Positions 52,522 through 61,476 are shown, counted from the first letter of the stretch. The stretch is 64,000 nt of DNA from Actinoplanes sp. NBRC 103695 (GCF_030269485.1 NZ_BSTL01000014.1:236194-300193); one strand, 5' to 3'. Numbers and translations are program-made. Notes: generated by a model from the sequence alone, not told the origin.

Positions 52522-53403
52522 TCACTTCTGCTTCCTCAGGTCCGCGCAGCCGGCCTCGTCCGGCAGCAGCGGGCGGAAGGTGATCCGGAACTGCTCCTTG
52601 CCGGACGTCCACGGGGTCTGCTGGTTGGCCTTCGCCTGCTGGGTCGCGGCCAGCACGGCCGGCCCGTCGGCGATCACGCAACCGATCTTCACGTTCGGGT
52701 TGAGGAACTCCCCGGGCAGCGCCGGACCGGTCCAGGCCACCGGGGCGAAGGCGCCGGGCAGCCCGTCGTCCTGTTTCACGTACGGCTGGGCGAGAGCGGC
52801 GATCTTCTCGGCCGCGTACGGCTTGCTCTGCGCGCTCGCGCCGAACTCCCGCACCTTGTCGATGAAGGCGGACAGCTTGGCCCGCGCCTCCCGCTGGGCC
52901 GGGGTGAGCCGGGGGTCGTTGGCCTGTTCCATGCCCAGCGCCGCCACGCTCACGCTCTGGGTCGCGCCGTCGACGATCACGTCGATCCGGGTGTTCGGCG
53001 CGTCCGCCACATTCGGCTGACCGAGGTCCGACCCGGTCCGCACGCCGGCGTCCTGCGCCTTCTTGGCCAGCCCGGCGACCTCGTCCGGGCTGATCGTGGT
53101 CACCTGGAGGTTGGGCATGGCGGGGCCGGGATAGATCGCGGGCACCGGGCCCTCGGTGATGACGCGGCCGTCGGAGTACACACTGACCTCCGGGATCCGC
53201 CCGACGATGCGCTCGGCCGGCACGAAACCACCCTCCTGGGTCATCCGCAGGACCAGGCCCGCAGCCGTCTCGGGGGCGCTCGACGAGGGCGCGGCTCCGG
53301 CATCGTCACCGGAGCCGCCGCCGGCATCGGTGCGGGCGCAGGCGGACAGGGCGATGAGGGCCAGTGCGGTGGTTGCCACCAGCGGGAAGCGACTTAGCGT
53401 CAT
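52522..53403 (-). CDS. Predicted lipoprotein of unknown function
   Basis: A 293-residue protein with a type II signal: hydrophobic VATTALALIALSAC, lipobox L-S-A-C, Cys22. A Gly/Ser/Ala linker is followed by a beta-rich domain (LVLRMTQEGGFVPAERIVGR, IPEVSVYSDGRVI) and a Pro-rich C-terminus. I recognise no catalytic motif. It is outside the membrane. ATG 53403 gives a normal signal length. It does not belong to the sugar ABC operon, since a terminator hairpin lies between. Confidence 0.75.
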   Translation of the reverse strand: MTLSRFPLVATTALALIALSACARTDAGGGSGDDAGAAPSSSAPETAAGLVLRMTQEGGFVPAERIVGRIPEVSVYSDGRVITEGPVPAIYPGPAMPNLQVTTISPDEVAGLAKKAQDAGVRTGSDLGQPNVADAPNTRIDVIVDGATQSVSVAALGMEQANDPRLTPAQREARAKLSAFIDKVREFGASAQSKPYAAEKIAALAQPYVKQDDGLPGAFAPVAWTGPALPGEFLNPNVKIGCVIADGPAVLAATQQAKANQQTPWTSGKEQFRITFRPLLPDEAGCADLRKQK

Positions 53404-53505
53404 CACCGACTGCACCGAGCGGCAGGTGCCGCCGCCGAACAACGAACGCCGCAGGCGAGGGCCGGAAGGGGATGACAAGGACGGCTCAGTCATAACCCGT
53501 ACGAC

Positions 53506-53542
53506 GATCGTCGGCCCCCTGGGGTTCCGGGGTCCGACGATC
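53506..53542 (-). terminator. Hairpin terminator after sugar ABC operon
   Basis: GATCGTCGG (53506-53514) and CCGACGATC (53534-53542) form a nine-pair stem, extended by an inner CCCC/GGGG helix. It starts ten bases beyond the stop of the last permease on the minus strand. Confidence 0.7.
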
Positions 53543-53551
53543 AAATCCGAA

Positions 53552-54412
53552 CTATTTGACCGAACCCAGGGACAGGCCCTGGACCAGTTTGTCCTGGGCG
53601 GCGAAGCCGGCCACCAGCACCGGCAGCGAGACCACGAACGCGGCCGCGCAGAGCTGCGCCAGGAACAGGCCCTGGCTGGTCACGAAGCTGGTCAGGAAGA
53701 CCGGCGCGGTCTCCGCCACGGTCGCGGTGAGCACCCGGGCGAAGAGCAGCTCGTTCCAGCTGAAGATGAAGCAGATGAGCGCGGTCGCCGCGATGCCCGG
53801 CATGACCACCGGGGCGATCACCGAGCGCATCGTCTTGACCAGGTTGGCGCCGTCCATCTGTGCGGCCTCCAGCATCTCCACCGGCACCTCGGAGAGGAAG
53901 GAGCGCATCATCCACACCGCGATCGGCAGGTTCATCGAGGTGTAGAAGACGATGAGCAGCCAGATGTTGTCGAGCAGGCCGGCGTTCTGGGCGAAGAGGT
54001 AGAGCGGGAGCAGGCCGGCCACCACGGGCAGCATCTTGGTGGAGAGGAAGAAGAAGAGAGTGTCGGTCCACTTCTTCACCGGCTTGATGGAGAGCGCGTA
54101 CGCGGCCGGGATGGACAGCAGCAGGACCAGCGCGGTGGACACGATGCTGGCGGTCAGCGAGTTGAGCAGCGGCGGCCACGGGCTGGCGCCGCCGGTGAAG
54201 AACTCGCGGTAACCCTCCAGCGTGATCGGCGCGAAGACGGCCGGCGGGTTCTGGGCCGCGTCCGACTCGCCGTGGAAGGAGGTGAGCACCATCCACACGA
54301 CGGGCAGCACGAACAGGATGCCGATCACCCAGGCGAGCAGGCTCAGCCACGCCGCCCCGCGCGACTTCTTCTTCTCCACGGCCGCCGGGGCCGTCGTGGC
54401 GATCGCGCTCAT
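53552..54412 (-). CDS. Sugar ABC transporter permease (MalG-like)
   Basis: A 286-residue integral membrane protein with six helices. The cytoplasmic EAA loop EAAQMDGANLVKTMRSVIAP is typical of MalG-type carbohydrate permeases. It forms the channel with the MalF-like partner. No ATPase is encoded in the operon; a shared MsiK-type ATPase is the usual solution in actinomycetes. Its ATG overlaps the stop of a 17-codon micro-ORF. Confidence 0.92.
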   Translation of the reverse strand: MSAIATTAPAAVEKKKSRGAAWLSLLAWVIGILFVLPVVWMVLTSFHGESDAAQNPPAVFAPITLEGYREFFTGGASPWPPLLNSLTASIVSTALVLLLSIPAAYALSIKPVKKWTDTLFFFLSTKMLPVVAGLLPLYLFAQNAGLLDNIWLLIVFYTSMNLPIAVWMMRSFLSEVPVEMLEAAQMDGANLVKTMRSVIAPVVMPGIAATALICFIFSWNELLFARVLTATVAETAPVFLTSFVTSQGLFLAQLCAAAFVVSLPVLVAGFAAQDKLVQGLSLGSVK

Positions 54413-54462
54413 TGCCTACCTCCGCTCCGCGGTCCCGGTCGTAGCCTCACCGCTCCGCTCAT
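54409..54462 (-). CDS. Micro-ORF bridging the two permease genes
   Basis: ATG 54462 sits in the stop of the MalF-like gene (ATGA) and the frame runs 17 codons (MSGAVRLRPGPRSGGRQ) to a TGA that overlaps the ATG of the MalG-like gene. A GGAGG is present near its 3' end, before the next ATG. The peptide is basic and featureless. It may act as a translational relay that couples the two permeases; a stable product is not assumed. Confidence 0.4.
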   Translation of the reverse strand: MSGAVRLRPGPRSGGRQ

Positions 54463-55406
54463 CGGCCTTCCTCCCTGAAGAGCGACGAGACCGTCCGCAG
54501 GGCGAACGTCGCGATGATGATGGTGCCGATCACCACGATCACCGCGGCGGCCGACGCCCGTCCGTAGTCGTGCGCGTTGTAGAAGATCGTGTAGATCGTG
54601 TACGGCAGGTTCGCGGTGCCGAGCCCGCCGGAGGTGATGGTGAAGACGGCGTCGAAGTTCTGCACGATGTAGATCGAGCCGAGCAGCGCCCCGAGCTCCA
54701 GGTACTGCCTCAGGTGCGGCAGCGTCATGCTGCGGAAGATCTGCCAGCCGTTCGCGCCGTCGATCCGGGCCGCCTCGATCACGTCCAGCGGACGCCCCTG
54801 CAGGCCGGCGAGCAGGATCAGCATCATGAACGGCGTCCACTGCCAGACCAGCGCGAAGATCACCGACCAGAGCGGCATGTTGCTGATCCAGTCCGGCTGC
54901 GGCGGGTCCGCACCGAAGATGCCCCAGATCCAGGTGAGGGCGCCGTTGAACAGCCCGTACTCGGGGTTGTAGAGAGCGTGCTTCCAGAGCAGCGCGGCAG
55001 CCACCGGGACCACCAGGAAGGGCGCGATCATCATCGTGCGGACCGCGCCGCGGCCCCGGAACTTGCGGTCCAGCAGCAGCGCGATGCCCAGGCCGAGCAG
55101 CAGGCTGATCAGAACCACCCCGGCGGTGAGCAGGATCGTCGTCCAGACCGCGTCGCGCATGTTGACGTCGCTGAAGACCCGGATGAAGTTGTCGAGGCCG
55201 GCGAAACCCCGCTCGTCCGGGTAGTAGGCGTTCCAGTCCATGAACGAGATCACCAGCGTGGCCACGAACGGCAGCTGGGTGACCACGATCATGAAGATCA
55301 GCGCGGGCAGCAGCGGCGCGCGCCGGGCCCAGGCGGACGTCTTCCGGATCACGCCCGGGGGCGGCGCCGACGTCCCCGCCGAGGTCTTCTCCGCCACGGT
55401 TGTCAT
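54459..55406 (-). CDS. Sugar ABC transporter permease (MalF-like)
   Basis: A 315-residue protein with an N-terminal cytoplasmic tail and six helices. The EAA loop is EAARIDGANGWQIFRSMTLP, and the first helix region is LLPALIFMIVVTQLPFVATL. It pairs with the MalG-like permease. ATG 55406 overlaps the stop of a 31-codon micro-ORF. Confidence 0.92.
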   Translation of the reverse strand: MTTVAEKTSAGTSAPPPGVIRKTSAWARRAPLLPALIFMIVVTQLPFVATLVISFMDWNAYYPDERGFAGLDNFIRVFSDVNMRDAVWTTILLTAGVVLISLLLGLGIALLLDRKFRGRGAVRTMMIAPFLVVPVAAALLWKHALYNPEYGLFNGALTWIWGIFGADPPQPDWISNMPLWSVIFALVWQWTPFMMLILLAGLQGRPLDVIEAARIDGANGWQIFRSMTLPHLRQYLELGALLGSIYIVQNFDAVFTITSGGLGTANLPYTIYTIFYNAHDYGRASAAAVIVVIGTIIIATFALRTVSSLFREEGR

Positions 55407-55498
55407 GAGGCAGAGCCTTCCTTCGTCATGCCCTCCTGGCCCTCGCCTGCGGCCTGGTGGGCCGCCGCCGGCAATTGCCGCTCGGTGCGATCGGTCAT
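55403..55498 (-). CDS. Micro-ORF between binding protein and permease
   Basis: A 31-codon frame (MTDRTERQLPAAAHQAAGEG, then QEGMTKEGSAS) starts three bases after the binding-protein stop and ends with TGA inside the ATG of the MalF-like gene. This fills an otherwise non-coding 95-base gap. Its position repeats the pattern of the second micro-ORF. It probably tunes translation of the permeases relative to the abundant binding protein. Confidence 0.4.
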   Translation of the reverse strand: MTDRTERQLPAAAHQAAGEGQEGMTKEGSAS

Positions 55499-55501
55499 GA
55501 C

Positions 55502-56872
55502 TCAGCCCTCCTGACGTGACTTGTAGCGTTCGGCTACGTCCTCGGCCAGGCGTTGACCTCGGTCCAGGGCTTCATCGACGGTCATCTGCCCGGCGATGGC
55601 CGAGCTGACGTACTGGGAGACCTGCGTGCCCAGATCGGTGAACTCGGGGATGTCGATGAACTGGATGCCGATCGCCGGCCGCTCCTGCACGCCCGGGTTG
55701 CGCGGGTCGGCGCTGGTGATGGCGTTCTTGGTGGGCTCGGCGAAGGCCGACGCGACCTTGAGGTAGTCCTGGTTCTCGTACGTCGAGGCGCGCTTGCCCG
55801 CCGGGACGCTGGACCAGCCGACCTGCTGCCCGACCAGTTCCTCGTACTCCTTGGACGACGCCCAGGAGATGAACTTCCAGGCGTTGTCCTTCTTCTCGCT
55901 GGCCTGCTGGATGCTCCATGACCAGGCGTAGAGCCAGCCGCTGGACTTCGTCCGGTCGACCGGCGCCGCCGCGTACCCGAGCTTGCCCTTGACCGGCGAG
56001 TCGTCCGCCTCGAGGGAGCCCGCGGCGCTGGTCGCGTCGTACCACATGGCCGCGTTGCCCTGGACCATGTTGTTCAGGCACTCGGTGAAGCCGGCCTGCG
56101 GCGCGCCGACCTCGCCGTGCTCACGGACCAGGTTGACGTAGAAGTTCGTGGCCGCCTTGAACTCGGGGGCGTTGACCCGGGGCGTCCAGTCCTTGTCGAA
56201 CCAGGTGCCGCCGAACGTGTTGACGACCGTGGTCAGCGGTGCGAACACCTGGCCCCAGCCGGGCTGGCCGCGCAGGCAGATCCCGGCCATCCCGGGCTGC
56301 TTGCCGTCCACCCGTGCGGCGATGTCGGCGACCTGCTGCCAGGTCGGTGCGGCGGGCATCTGGATGCTCTGCGCGTCGAGCACGTCCTTGCGGTACATCA
56401 GGAACGAGGACTCGCCGTAGAACGGCTCGCCGTACAGCTTGCCGTCGTCGGCGGTCAGCGACTGGGTCATCGACGGCAGGATGTCGTCCTGGGCGAAGGC
56501 GCTGTCCGCCTTGACGTAGTCGTCGAGCGGGGCGATCCACTGGGATTTGGCGTAGATCGGGATCTCGAAGTTCGACAGCGAGGCCACGTCGTACTGGCCG
56601 GCCTGGCTGGAGAACTCCTGGCTGATCTTGTCGCGGACGTCGTTCTCCGGCAGCACGGTGAAGTTCACGTTGATGCCGGTCTCGCGAGTGAAGTGGTCGG
56701 CGGTCAGCCGCTGCAGGTCGATCATCTGCGGGTTGTTGACCATCAGCACGTCGATGCTGTTGGCCCCGCCCGACCCGCCCTCGGTGCCGCCCCAGCCCGC
56801 GCATCCGGACGAGACGAAGAGGACGGTTGCCGCGATCGCGGCCGTAGCGGCCCGGACATGTGCACGAGACAT
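55502..56872 (-). CDS. Sugar ABC transporter substrate-binding lipoprotein
   Basis: A 456-residue lipoprotein with lipobox SSGC (Cys24). The solute-binding fold of the MalE/sorbitol-mannitol type shows IDVLMVNNPQMIDLQRLTAD, YDVASLSNFEIPIYAKSQWI, YGESSFLMYRKDVLDAQSIQ and AAMWYDATSAAGSL. The ligand is probably a polyol or oligosaccharide. It leads the operon and has a recognisable promoter at 56941-56970. No LacI-type regulator is adjacent. Confidence 0.92.
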   Translation of the reverse strand: MSRAHVRAATAAIAATVLFVSSGCAGWGGTEGGSGGANSIDVLMVNNPQMIDLQRLTADHFTRETGINVNFTVLPENDVRDKISQEFSSQAGQYDVASLSNFEIPIYAKSQWIAPLDDYVKADSAFAQDDILPSMTQSLTADDGKLYGEPFYGESSFLMYRKDVLDAQSIQMPAAPTWQQVADIAARVDGKQPGMAGICLRGQPGWGQVFAPLTTVVNTFGGTWFDKDWTPRVNAPEFKAATNFYVNLVREHGEVGAPQAGFTECLNNMVQGNAAMWYDATSAAGSLEADDSPVKGKLGYAAAPVDRTKSSGWLYAWSWSIQQASEKKDNAWKFISWASSKEYEELVGQQVGWSSVPAGKRASTYENQDYLKVASAFAEPTKNAITSADPRNPGVQERPAIGIQFIDIPEFTDLGTQVSQYVSSAIAGQMTVDEALDRGQRLAEDVAERYKSRQEG

Positions 56873-56940
56873 GGTGCCTCCCCGGCGAGGCGGACATCAT
56901 CGTCACCGACCGTTGTGATGCCGGTAACACAGCGGTCATC

Positions 56941-56970
56941 AGTACATGCCTGTGATCGATTCGATGTCAA
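56941..56970 (-). promoter_or_regulatory. Promoter of the sugar ABC operon
   Basis: On the minus strand TTGACA (56970-56965) and TGTACT (56946-56941) are 18 bases apart. The spacer contains ATCGAATCGAT, a near-palindrome that a repressor could use. The predicted transcript starts about 60 bases before the binding-protein ATG. Confidence 0.5.
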
Positions 56971-57020
56971 CCGTTCGGAGGAGGCCTTGCATAAATGAGT
57001 ATCGAAATCGCAGTGGTGGC

Positions 57021-57227
57021 TCAGGCGACGCGGGCCTTGCGTCCCATCACGTCGACGATGTCGCCGCGGTGCAGCTGACGGCCGCGGCGCAGGTCGACCT
57101 CGCCGTTGACGGTCACGTCACCCGAGGTGATCAGAACCTTTCCCTCGCCACCGGTGTCCACCAGGTCGGCGATCTTGAGGAATTGTCCGAGTCTGATCAT
57201 GTCACCGTCGATTGCCACGTCACGCAT
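57021..57227 (-). CDS. S4-domain RNA-binding protein (YbcJ-like)
   Basis: A 68-residue protein consisting of one S4 fold: IRLGQFLKIADLVDTGGEGK, VLITSGDVTVNGEVDLRRGR, QLHRGDIVDV. It resembles YbcJ/YaaA-type small RNA-binding proteins. ATG 57227 is chosen; a start three codons upstream is possible. Confidence 0.85.
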   Translation of the reverse strand: MRDVAIDGDMIRLGQFLKIADLVDTGGEGKVLITSGDVTVNGEVDLRRGRQLHRGDIVDVMGRKARVA

Positions 57228-57305
57228 GACGACCATTGTCGACGACGATCCAAAAATTTACGCGAACCCTTGAACCATCCGGGCGCCGGATACGAACTAC
57301 CACCC

Positions 57306-58133
57306 GTGAGCCGAAACCTCATCTCCCGCAGAGCGGGTGTGCTGACCGCCACCACCGTGGCCGGCGTCCTCTCCATGGCCGGCCCAGCCATGGCGGACGT
57401 CAAGGTGGAACCGGCCAGCGCGCCCCAGGGCAGCGGGCAAAACGTGCACTTCCTGTTCACCAACACCGCCCAGTGTTCCGTGGACAAGGTCAAGCTGACG
57501 ATGCCGAAGGACAACCCGGTCGCCGAGGTGTTCCCGCTCTCCAACGAGGGCTGGGCGCCGCTGATCACGCCACTGAAGCTGAACACCCCGCTGACCAGCA
57601 TCCACAACGGCAGCCCGGTCACCGAGACGGCCTCCGCGGTCACCTGGATCGCGGTCAAGGGCCAGGAACTCGCGCCCGGCAGGTCGGCCGACCTCGCCGT
57701 CGCGCTGGGCCCGCTGCCGACGGTCAGCTCGATGAACTTCACGCTGGAACAGACCTGCGCCGGCGGCAAGGCCGGTCCGGCCGTCCCGCCGGTCACCCTG
57801 GCGCTGACCCCGGCGGAGCCCGGCCAGGCCCCCGGGCACCTGGGCCACGGCGGCACGGGCGGCGCGACGCAGGGCGACGGCACCTCGGCCGAGGACGACG
57901 CCACGTTCGAGGCTCTCCTCGCCGCGGACGACGGTCCGGGCTTCTGGACGTACGCCGGATGGGTTGTCGGTCTGATCGCCCTCGCCGCGGTGGCGGTGCT
58001 GCTCCTCAGGGGCCGCCGGAAGCCGGAGGACGAGGCCGTCGAGGCCGAGGAAGAGCAGGACAAGGAGCCGGTCGCCGCAGGTGCGCCGAGGGTCACCTCG
58101 TGGAGCTACAAGGACGGGCCGGCTGAGGAATAA
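57306..58133 (+). CDS. YcnI-like (DUF1775) secreted protein with C-terminal anchor
   Basis: A 275-residue protein. The signal peptide runs to about residue 30 (GVLTATTVAGVLSMAGPAMA). The YcnI/DUF1775 beta-domain follows (VHFLFTNTAQCSVDKVKLTM, EVFPLSNEGWAPLITPLKL), then a Gly-rich linker, a membrane helix (FWTYAGWVVGLIALAAVAVL) and an acidic tail. YcnI proteins bind copper through an N-terminal His of the mature protein. Here the mature start is ADVKV, so that His is replaced by Asp and copper binding of the known type seems lost. GTG 57306. Confidence 0.85.
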   Translation: MSRNLISRRAGVLTATTVAGVLSMAGPAMADVKVEPASAPQGSGQNVHFLFTNTAQCSVDKVKLTMPKDNPVAEVFPLSNEGWAPLITPLKLNTPLTSIHNGSPVTETASAVTWIAVKGQELAPGRSADLAVALGPLPTVSSMNFTLEQTCAGGKAGPAVPPVTLALTPAEPGQAPGHLGHGGTGGATQGDGTSAEDDATFEALLAADDGPGFWTYAGWVVGLIALAAVAVLLLRGRRKPEDEAVEAEEEQDKEPVAAGAPRVTSWSYKDGPAEE

Positions 58134-58379
58134 CAAGACTCCCCGTGCTGGTGGGCGCGGGAAACGTCGTGGAAGGCGCGTGGGGCGCGGGACACGACGG
58201 GCGGGTGGGGTCCAGGGCAAGACCCACGACCTGCGGCTGTCGGGGCGGGAGGGTTCGGCCTCCCGCCCCGATGCATGTCCGGGCTTCAGCCGGATCGTCA
58301 GCACCGCGACCAGCAGGCCCGCGGCCATGGCGGTGCGAAATCGCCCGAGCATCAAGCGAGGGCGCCGGCGCCGCCGGCT

Positions 58380-59324
58380 TCAGGGGCTGACGGAGGCCGT
58401 ACGCGGAGATTTGAGGGCCTCGATGATCTCTCGCTGGACGCGGTCGGAATCCTCGTGCGGGACCTGACACGTGCCCGCCGCCAGGTGTCCGCCGCCGCCG
58501 TAGCGCAGCATCACCTCGCCGATGTCCACCGGCGAGGTGCGGTCCAGGATCGACTTGCCGCAGGCGAACACGGTGTTCAGCTTCGCGCGGCCCCAGATGA
58601 TGTGCACCGACACCCGGGCCTGCGGGAACATCGCGTACACCATGAACCGGTTGCCGGCGTGGATGGTCTCCTCGTCGCGCAGGTCGACCACCACCACGTC
58701 ACCCTCGACGTGGCTGACCCGCTCCAGTTGCTCCTTGAACATCTCCGAGCAGTCGCGGTAGAGGTCGGCCCGCTCGGCGACGTCCGGCAGCATGAGGATC
58801 TCGTGCACGTCCTGCATCTGGAGGCAGGCGTCGATGAGCAGCATCATCAGCTGGTAGTTGGAGATCCGGAACTCCCGGAAGCGGCCCAGCCCGGTCCGGC
58901 TGTCCATCAGGAAGTTCATCAGCGTCCAGCCCTCGGGGCGCAGGATGTCCTCGAGCGTGTAGTCGGCCGAGTCGGCCTGGTCGACGGCGAGCATCAGGTC
59001 GTCGGGGACCTCGGGGAAGGCCTCGGCGCCGCCGAAGTGGTCGTAGATGACCCGGGCGGCCGAGGGGGCGTCCGGATCGATGATGTGGTTCGGCAGCCCG
59101 CCCACGTTACGCAGGGTTTCGGAGTGGTGGTGGTCGAAGACCAAGTGAGCGCCCGGCGCGTACGGCAGGTTCGTCAAAATGTCACGTTCGGTGATCTCAG
59201 TCACGCCGTCCTGGACGTCCTTCGGGTGCACGAAGGTGATGTCGTCGATCATGTCCAGGACACGCAGCAACACCGCACAGACCAGGCCGTCGAAGTCGCT
59301 GCGGGTGACCAGGCGGTACTTCAC
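58380..59324 (-). CDS. DHH-family phosphoesterase (exopolyphosphatase-like)
   Basis: A 314-residue protein with the DHH metal motifs: D10 and D12 in RSDFDGLVCAVLL, DHHH at 64-67 (LVFDHHHSE), and a C-terminal DHHA1 element RYGGGGHLAAGTCQV. It is related to oligoribonuclease/exopolyphosphatase-like enzymes, and the substrate is uncertain (short RNA, cyclic dinucleotide or polyphosphate). GTG 59324 is preceded by AAGGGAG at good distance. It stands alone, divergent from zwf. Confidence 0.88.
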   Translation of the reverse strand: MKYRLVTRSDFDGLVCAVLLRVLDMIDDITFVHPKDVQDGVTEITERDILTNLPYAPGAHLVFDHHHSETLRNVGGLPNHIIDPDAPSAARVIYDHFGGAEAFPEVPDDLMLAVDQADSADYTLEDILRPEGWTLMNFLMDSRTGLGRFREFRISNYQLMMLLIDACLQMQDVHEILMLPDVAERADLYRDCSEMFKEQLERVSHVEGDVVVVDLRDEETIHAGNRFMVYAMFPQARVSVHIIWGRAKLNTVFACGKSILDRTSPVDIGEVMLRYGGGGHLAAGTCQVPHEDSDRVQREIIEALKSPRTASVSP

Positions 59325-59481
59325 GTGACGCTCCCTTGAGTTCCCCGGCGTTCTACCCCAATATGCCACTTTTGTGGCGCTGGACCCGGTGCGATGGCCA
59401 GGACCGGTATGAACCGTCCGTGCCAGGCGCTGCGTAAGGTTCAGTCAGACGCTCATTCCGGCCGGAGGACGATCAAAAATC

Positions 59482-60972
59482 ATGACCACCCCTCAGCTCA
59501 TCCAGGAGCGCAGCGCCCCGCCCGCCACTCTGGTGATCTTCGGGGCGTCGGGCGACCTGACCCGGCGCAAGCTGCTCCCGGCCGTCGAGAGCCTGGCCAG
59601 GCACAACCGGCTTCCCGCCGAGTTCGCCCTGGTCGGCGTCGCCCGGACGCCGATGGAGGACAGCCAGTTCGCGGGCAGCGCGCTCGGCACCCGCAGCCTG
59701 CTCGACAAGCCCCAGCTCCAGGGCGGCATCCGGTACGTGTCCGGTGGCTACGACAACCCCGAGACCTACAAGCAGCTCGCCGAGGTCCTCGACGAACTGG
59801 ACGCGTCCCGGGGCACCTCGGGCAACCGCATCTTCTACCTGTCGACCCCGGCCGAGGCCTTCCAGCCGGTGATCAACGGACTGGCCGGCGCCGGGCTCAA
59901 CCACGCCCGCGAGGGCTCCTTCTCCCGGCTGGTGATCGAGAAGCCGTACGGGAAGAACCTGCAGACCGCGCACGAGCTGGACGGCATCGTGCACGCCGCG
60001 TTCGACGAGCACCAGGTCTTCCGGATCGACCACTACCTGGGCAAGGACACCGTCCAGAACGTGCTGGCACTGCGCTTCGCCAACTCGATCTTCCAGCCGA
60101 TCTGGGACCGCTCGTGGGTCGACCACGTGCAGATCACGGTCGCCGAGACGCTCGGCGTCGGCACCCGCGGCGGCTTCTACGAGCACGCCGGCGCGATGCG
60201 GGACATCGTGCAGAACCACGTGCTCCAGGTGCTCGCGCTGTCACTGATGGAACCGCCCGCGTCGTTCGAGGCCGAGAGCCTGCGCAACGAGAAGGTCAAG
60301 CTGCTGCAGGCGGTGCGGCTGCCCACCAACCGGGACGTCGCCGACCTCGCCGTGCGCGGGCAGTACACGCGCGGCGGCACCCGGGACGACCTGATGGCCG
60401 GGTACCGCGAGGAGCAGGGCGTGGACCCGCTGTCGCGGACCGAGACGTACGCGGCGATGCGGCTGAACGTGGACAACTGGCGCTGGGCCGGCGTCCCGTT
60501 CTACGTCCGCACCGGCAAGCGGCTCCCGGCCCGGCTGACCGAGGTGGCGCTGCAGTTCCAGCGTCCGCCGCACCTGCCGATCCCGACCACCCAGCTGACC
60601 GATCTCGAGGCCGACGCGCTGATCCTGCGGATCCAGCCCAACGAGGGCATCTCGCTGCGCTTCGGCGCCAAGGTGCCCGGTCACTCCTTCCGGGTGCGCA
60701 CGGCCAGCATGGAGTTCTCGTACGACCAGACGTTCCAGGAGGAGTCGCCGGAGGCGTACGAGCGCCTGCTGCTGGACGCCCTGCTCGGCGACCCGACGCT
60801 GTTCATCCGCACCGACGAGGTCGAGCAGTGCTGGCGGATCGTGGACCCGATCATCGAGAACTGGGCGGGCGACCAGTCGCCGATCCCGACGTACGAGGCG
60901 GCGTCCTGGGGACCGACCGACGCGGACCGCCTGATCGGCCGCAGCGGCCGGAAGTGGCGCACCGAGGTCTGA
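59482..60972 (+). CDS. zwf: Glucose-6-phosphate dehydrogenase
   Basis: A 496-residue enzyme of normal length. The NADP motif is IFGASGDLTRRK (20-30). The substrate site is VIEKPYGKNL (151-160) and RIDHYLGKD (181-189). It makes 6-phosphogluconolactone and NADPH. GGAGGAC nine bases upstream supports ATG 59482. Unlike in many actinomycetes, it is not accompanied by tal, tkt, opcA or pgl, so it may be a second zwf copy or a relocated one. Confidence 0.95.
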   Translation: MTTPQLIQERSAPPATLVIFGASGDLTRRKLLPAVESLARHNRLPAEFALVGVARTPMEDSQFAGSALGTRSLLDKPQLQGGIRYVSGGYDNPETYKQLAEVLDELDASRGTSGNRIFYLSTPAEAFQPVINGLAGAGLNHAREGSFSRLVIEKPYGKNLQTAHELDGIVHAAFDEHQVFRIDHYLGKDTVQNVLALRFANSIFQPIWDRSWVDHVQITVAETLGVGTRGGFYEHAGAMRDIVQNHVLQVLALSLMEPPASFEAESLRNEKVKLLQAVRLPTNRDVADLAVRGQYTRGGTRDDLMAGYREEQGVDPLSRTETYAAMRLNVDNWRWAGVPFYVRTGKRLPARLTEVALQFQRPPHLPIPTTQLTDLEADALILRIQPNEGISLRFGAKVPGHSFRVRTASMEFSYDQTFQEESPEAYERLLLDALLGDPTLFIRTDEVEQCWRIVDPIIENWAGDQSPIPTYEAASWGPTDADRLIGRSGRKWRTEV

Positions 60973-61082
60973 GAGCACTCAGGTTCCGGGGAGGCGACTG
61001 ACTACCGCCCCTCGCATAGGGTGGGGATAGCAGTCCTCGCCCCCTCCCAGCCCTCCCCGGAACGAACGAAGGCGACACCCCC

Positions 61083-61415
61083 ATGCAGGTCTCGGTCGCG
61101 CACCACCCACCGAACACGGCCGTCCTGAACCTCCGCGGCTCCCTCGACATCGACACCGCTCCCGCACTGAAGGCGAACCTGTCCCGGCTCGTCGAACGCT
61201 CCTCGCCGCGCGTCGTGGTCGACCTCTCCGGCCTCGATTTCTGCGACTCGATGGGCGTCGGCGTCCTGGTCGCGGCGCACGGCCGGGCGCTGGAACGGGA
61301 CGGCTGGGTCCGTCTGGCCGCGCCGTCCAGTTTCCTCCGCCGGCTGCTCGACACGCTCGGTCTGACCGAATATCTGGCCCTGTACCCCGACGTCGAGGCC
61401 GCCATCAAGGAATAA
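61083..61415 (+). CDS. STAS-domain anti-anti-sigma factor
   Basis: A 110-residue STAS protein of the SpoIIAA/RsbV type: NTAVLNLRGSLDIDTAPALK and VVVDLSGLDFCDSMGVGVLV, with the phosphorylatable Ser56 in DSMG. In its unphosphorylated form such a protein would bind an anti-sigma kinase and free a stress sigma factor. The partner kinase is not in the window. Confidence 0.93.
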   Translation: MQVSVAHHPPNTAVLNLRGSLDIDTAPALKANLSRLVERSSPRVVVDLSGLDFCDSMGVGVLVAAHGRALERDGWVRLAAPSSFLRRLLDTLGLTEYLALYPDVEAAIKE

Positions 61416-61432
61416 GCCGTCACGGAACGAGA

Positions 61433-61460
61433 AAGGGGCGCCCCTCCCGGGACGCCCCTT
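61433..61460. terminator. Bidirectional hairpin between STAS and protease genes
   Basis: AAGGGGCG (61433-61440) and CGCCCCTT (61453-61460) flank TCCCGGGA. The convergent genes on both sides end within 20 bases of it. Confidence 0.65.
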
Positions 61461-61476
61461 CCTGGTTGCCGGTTGA

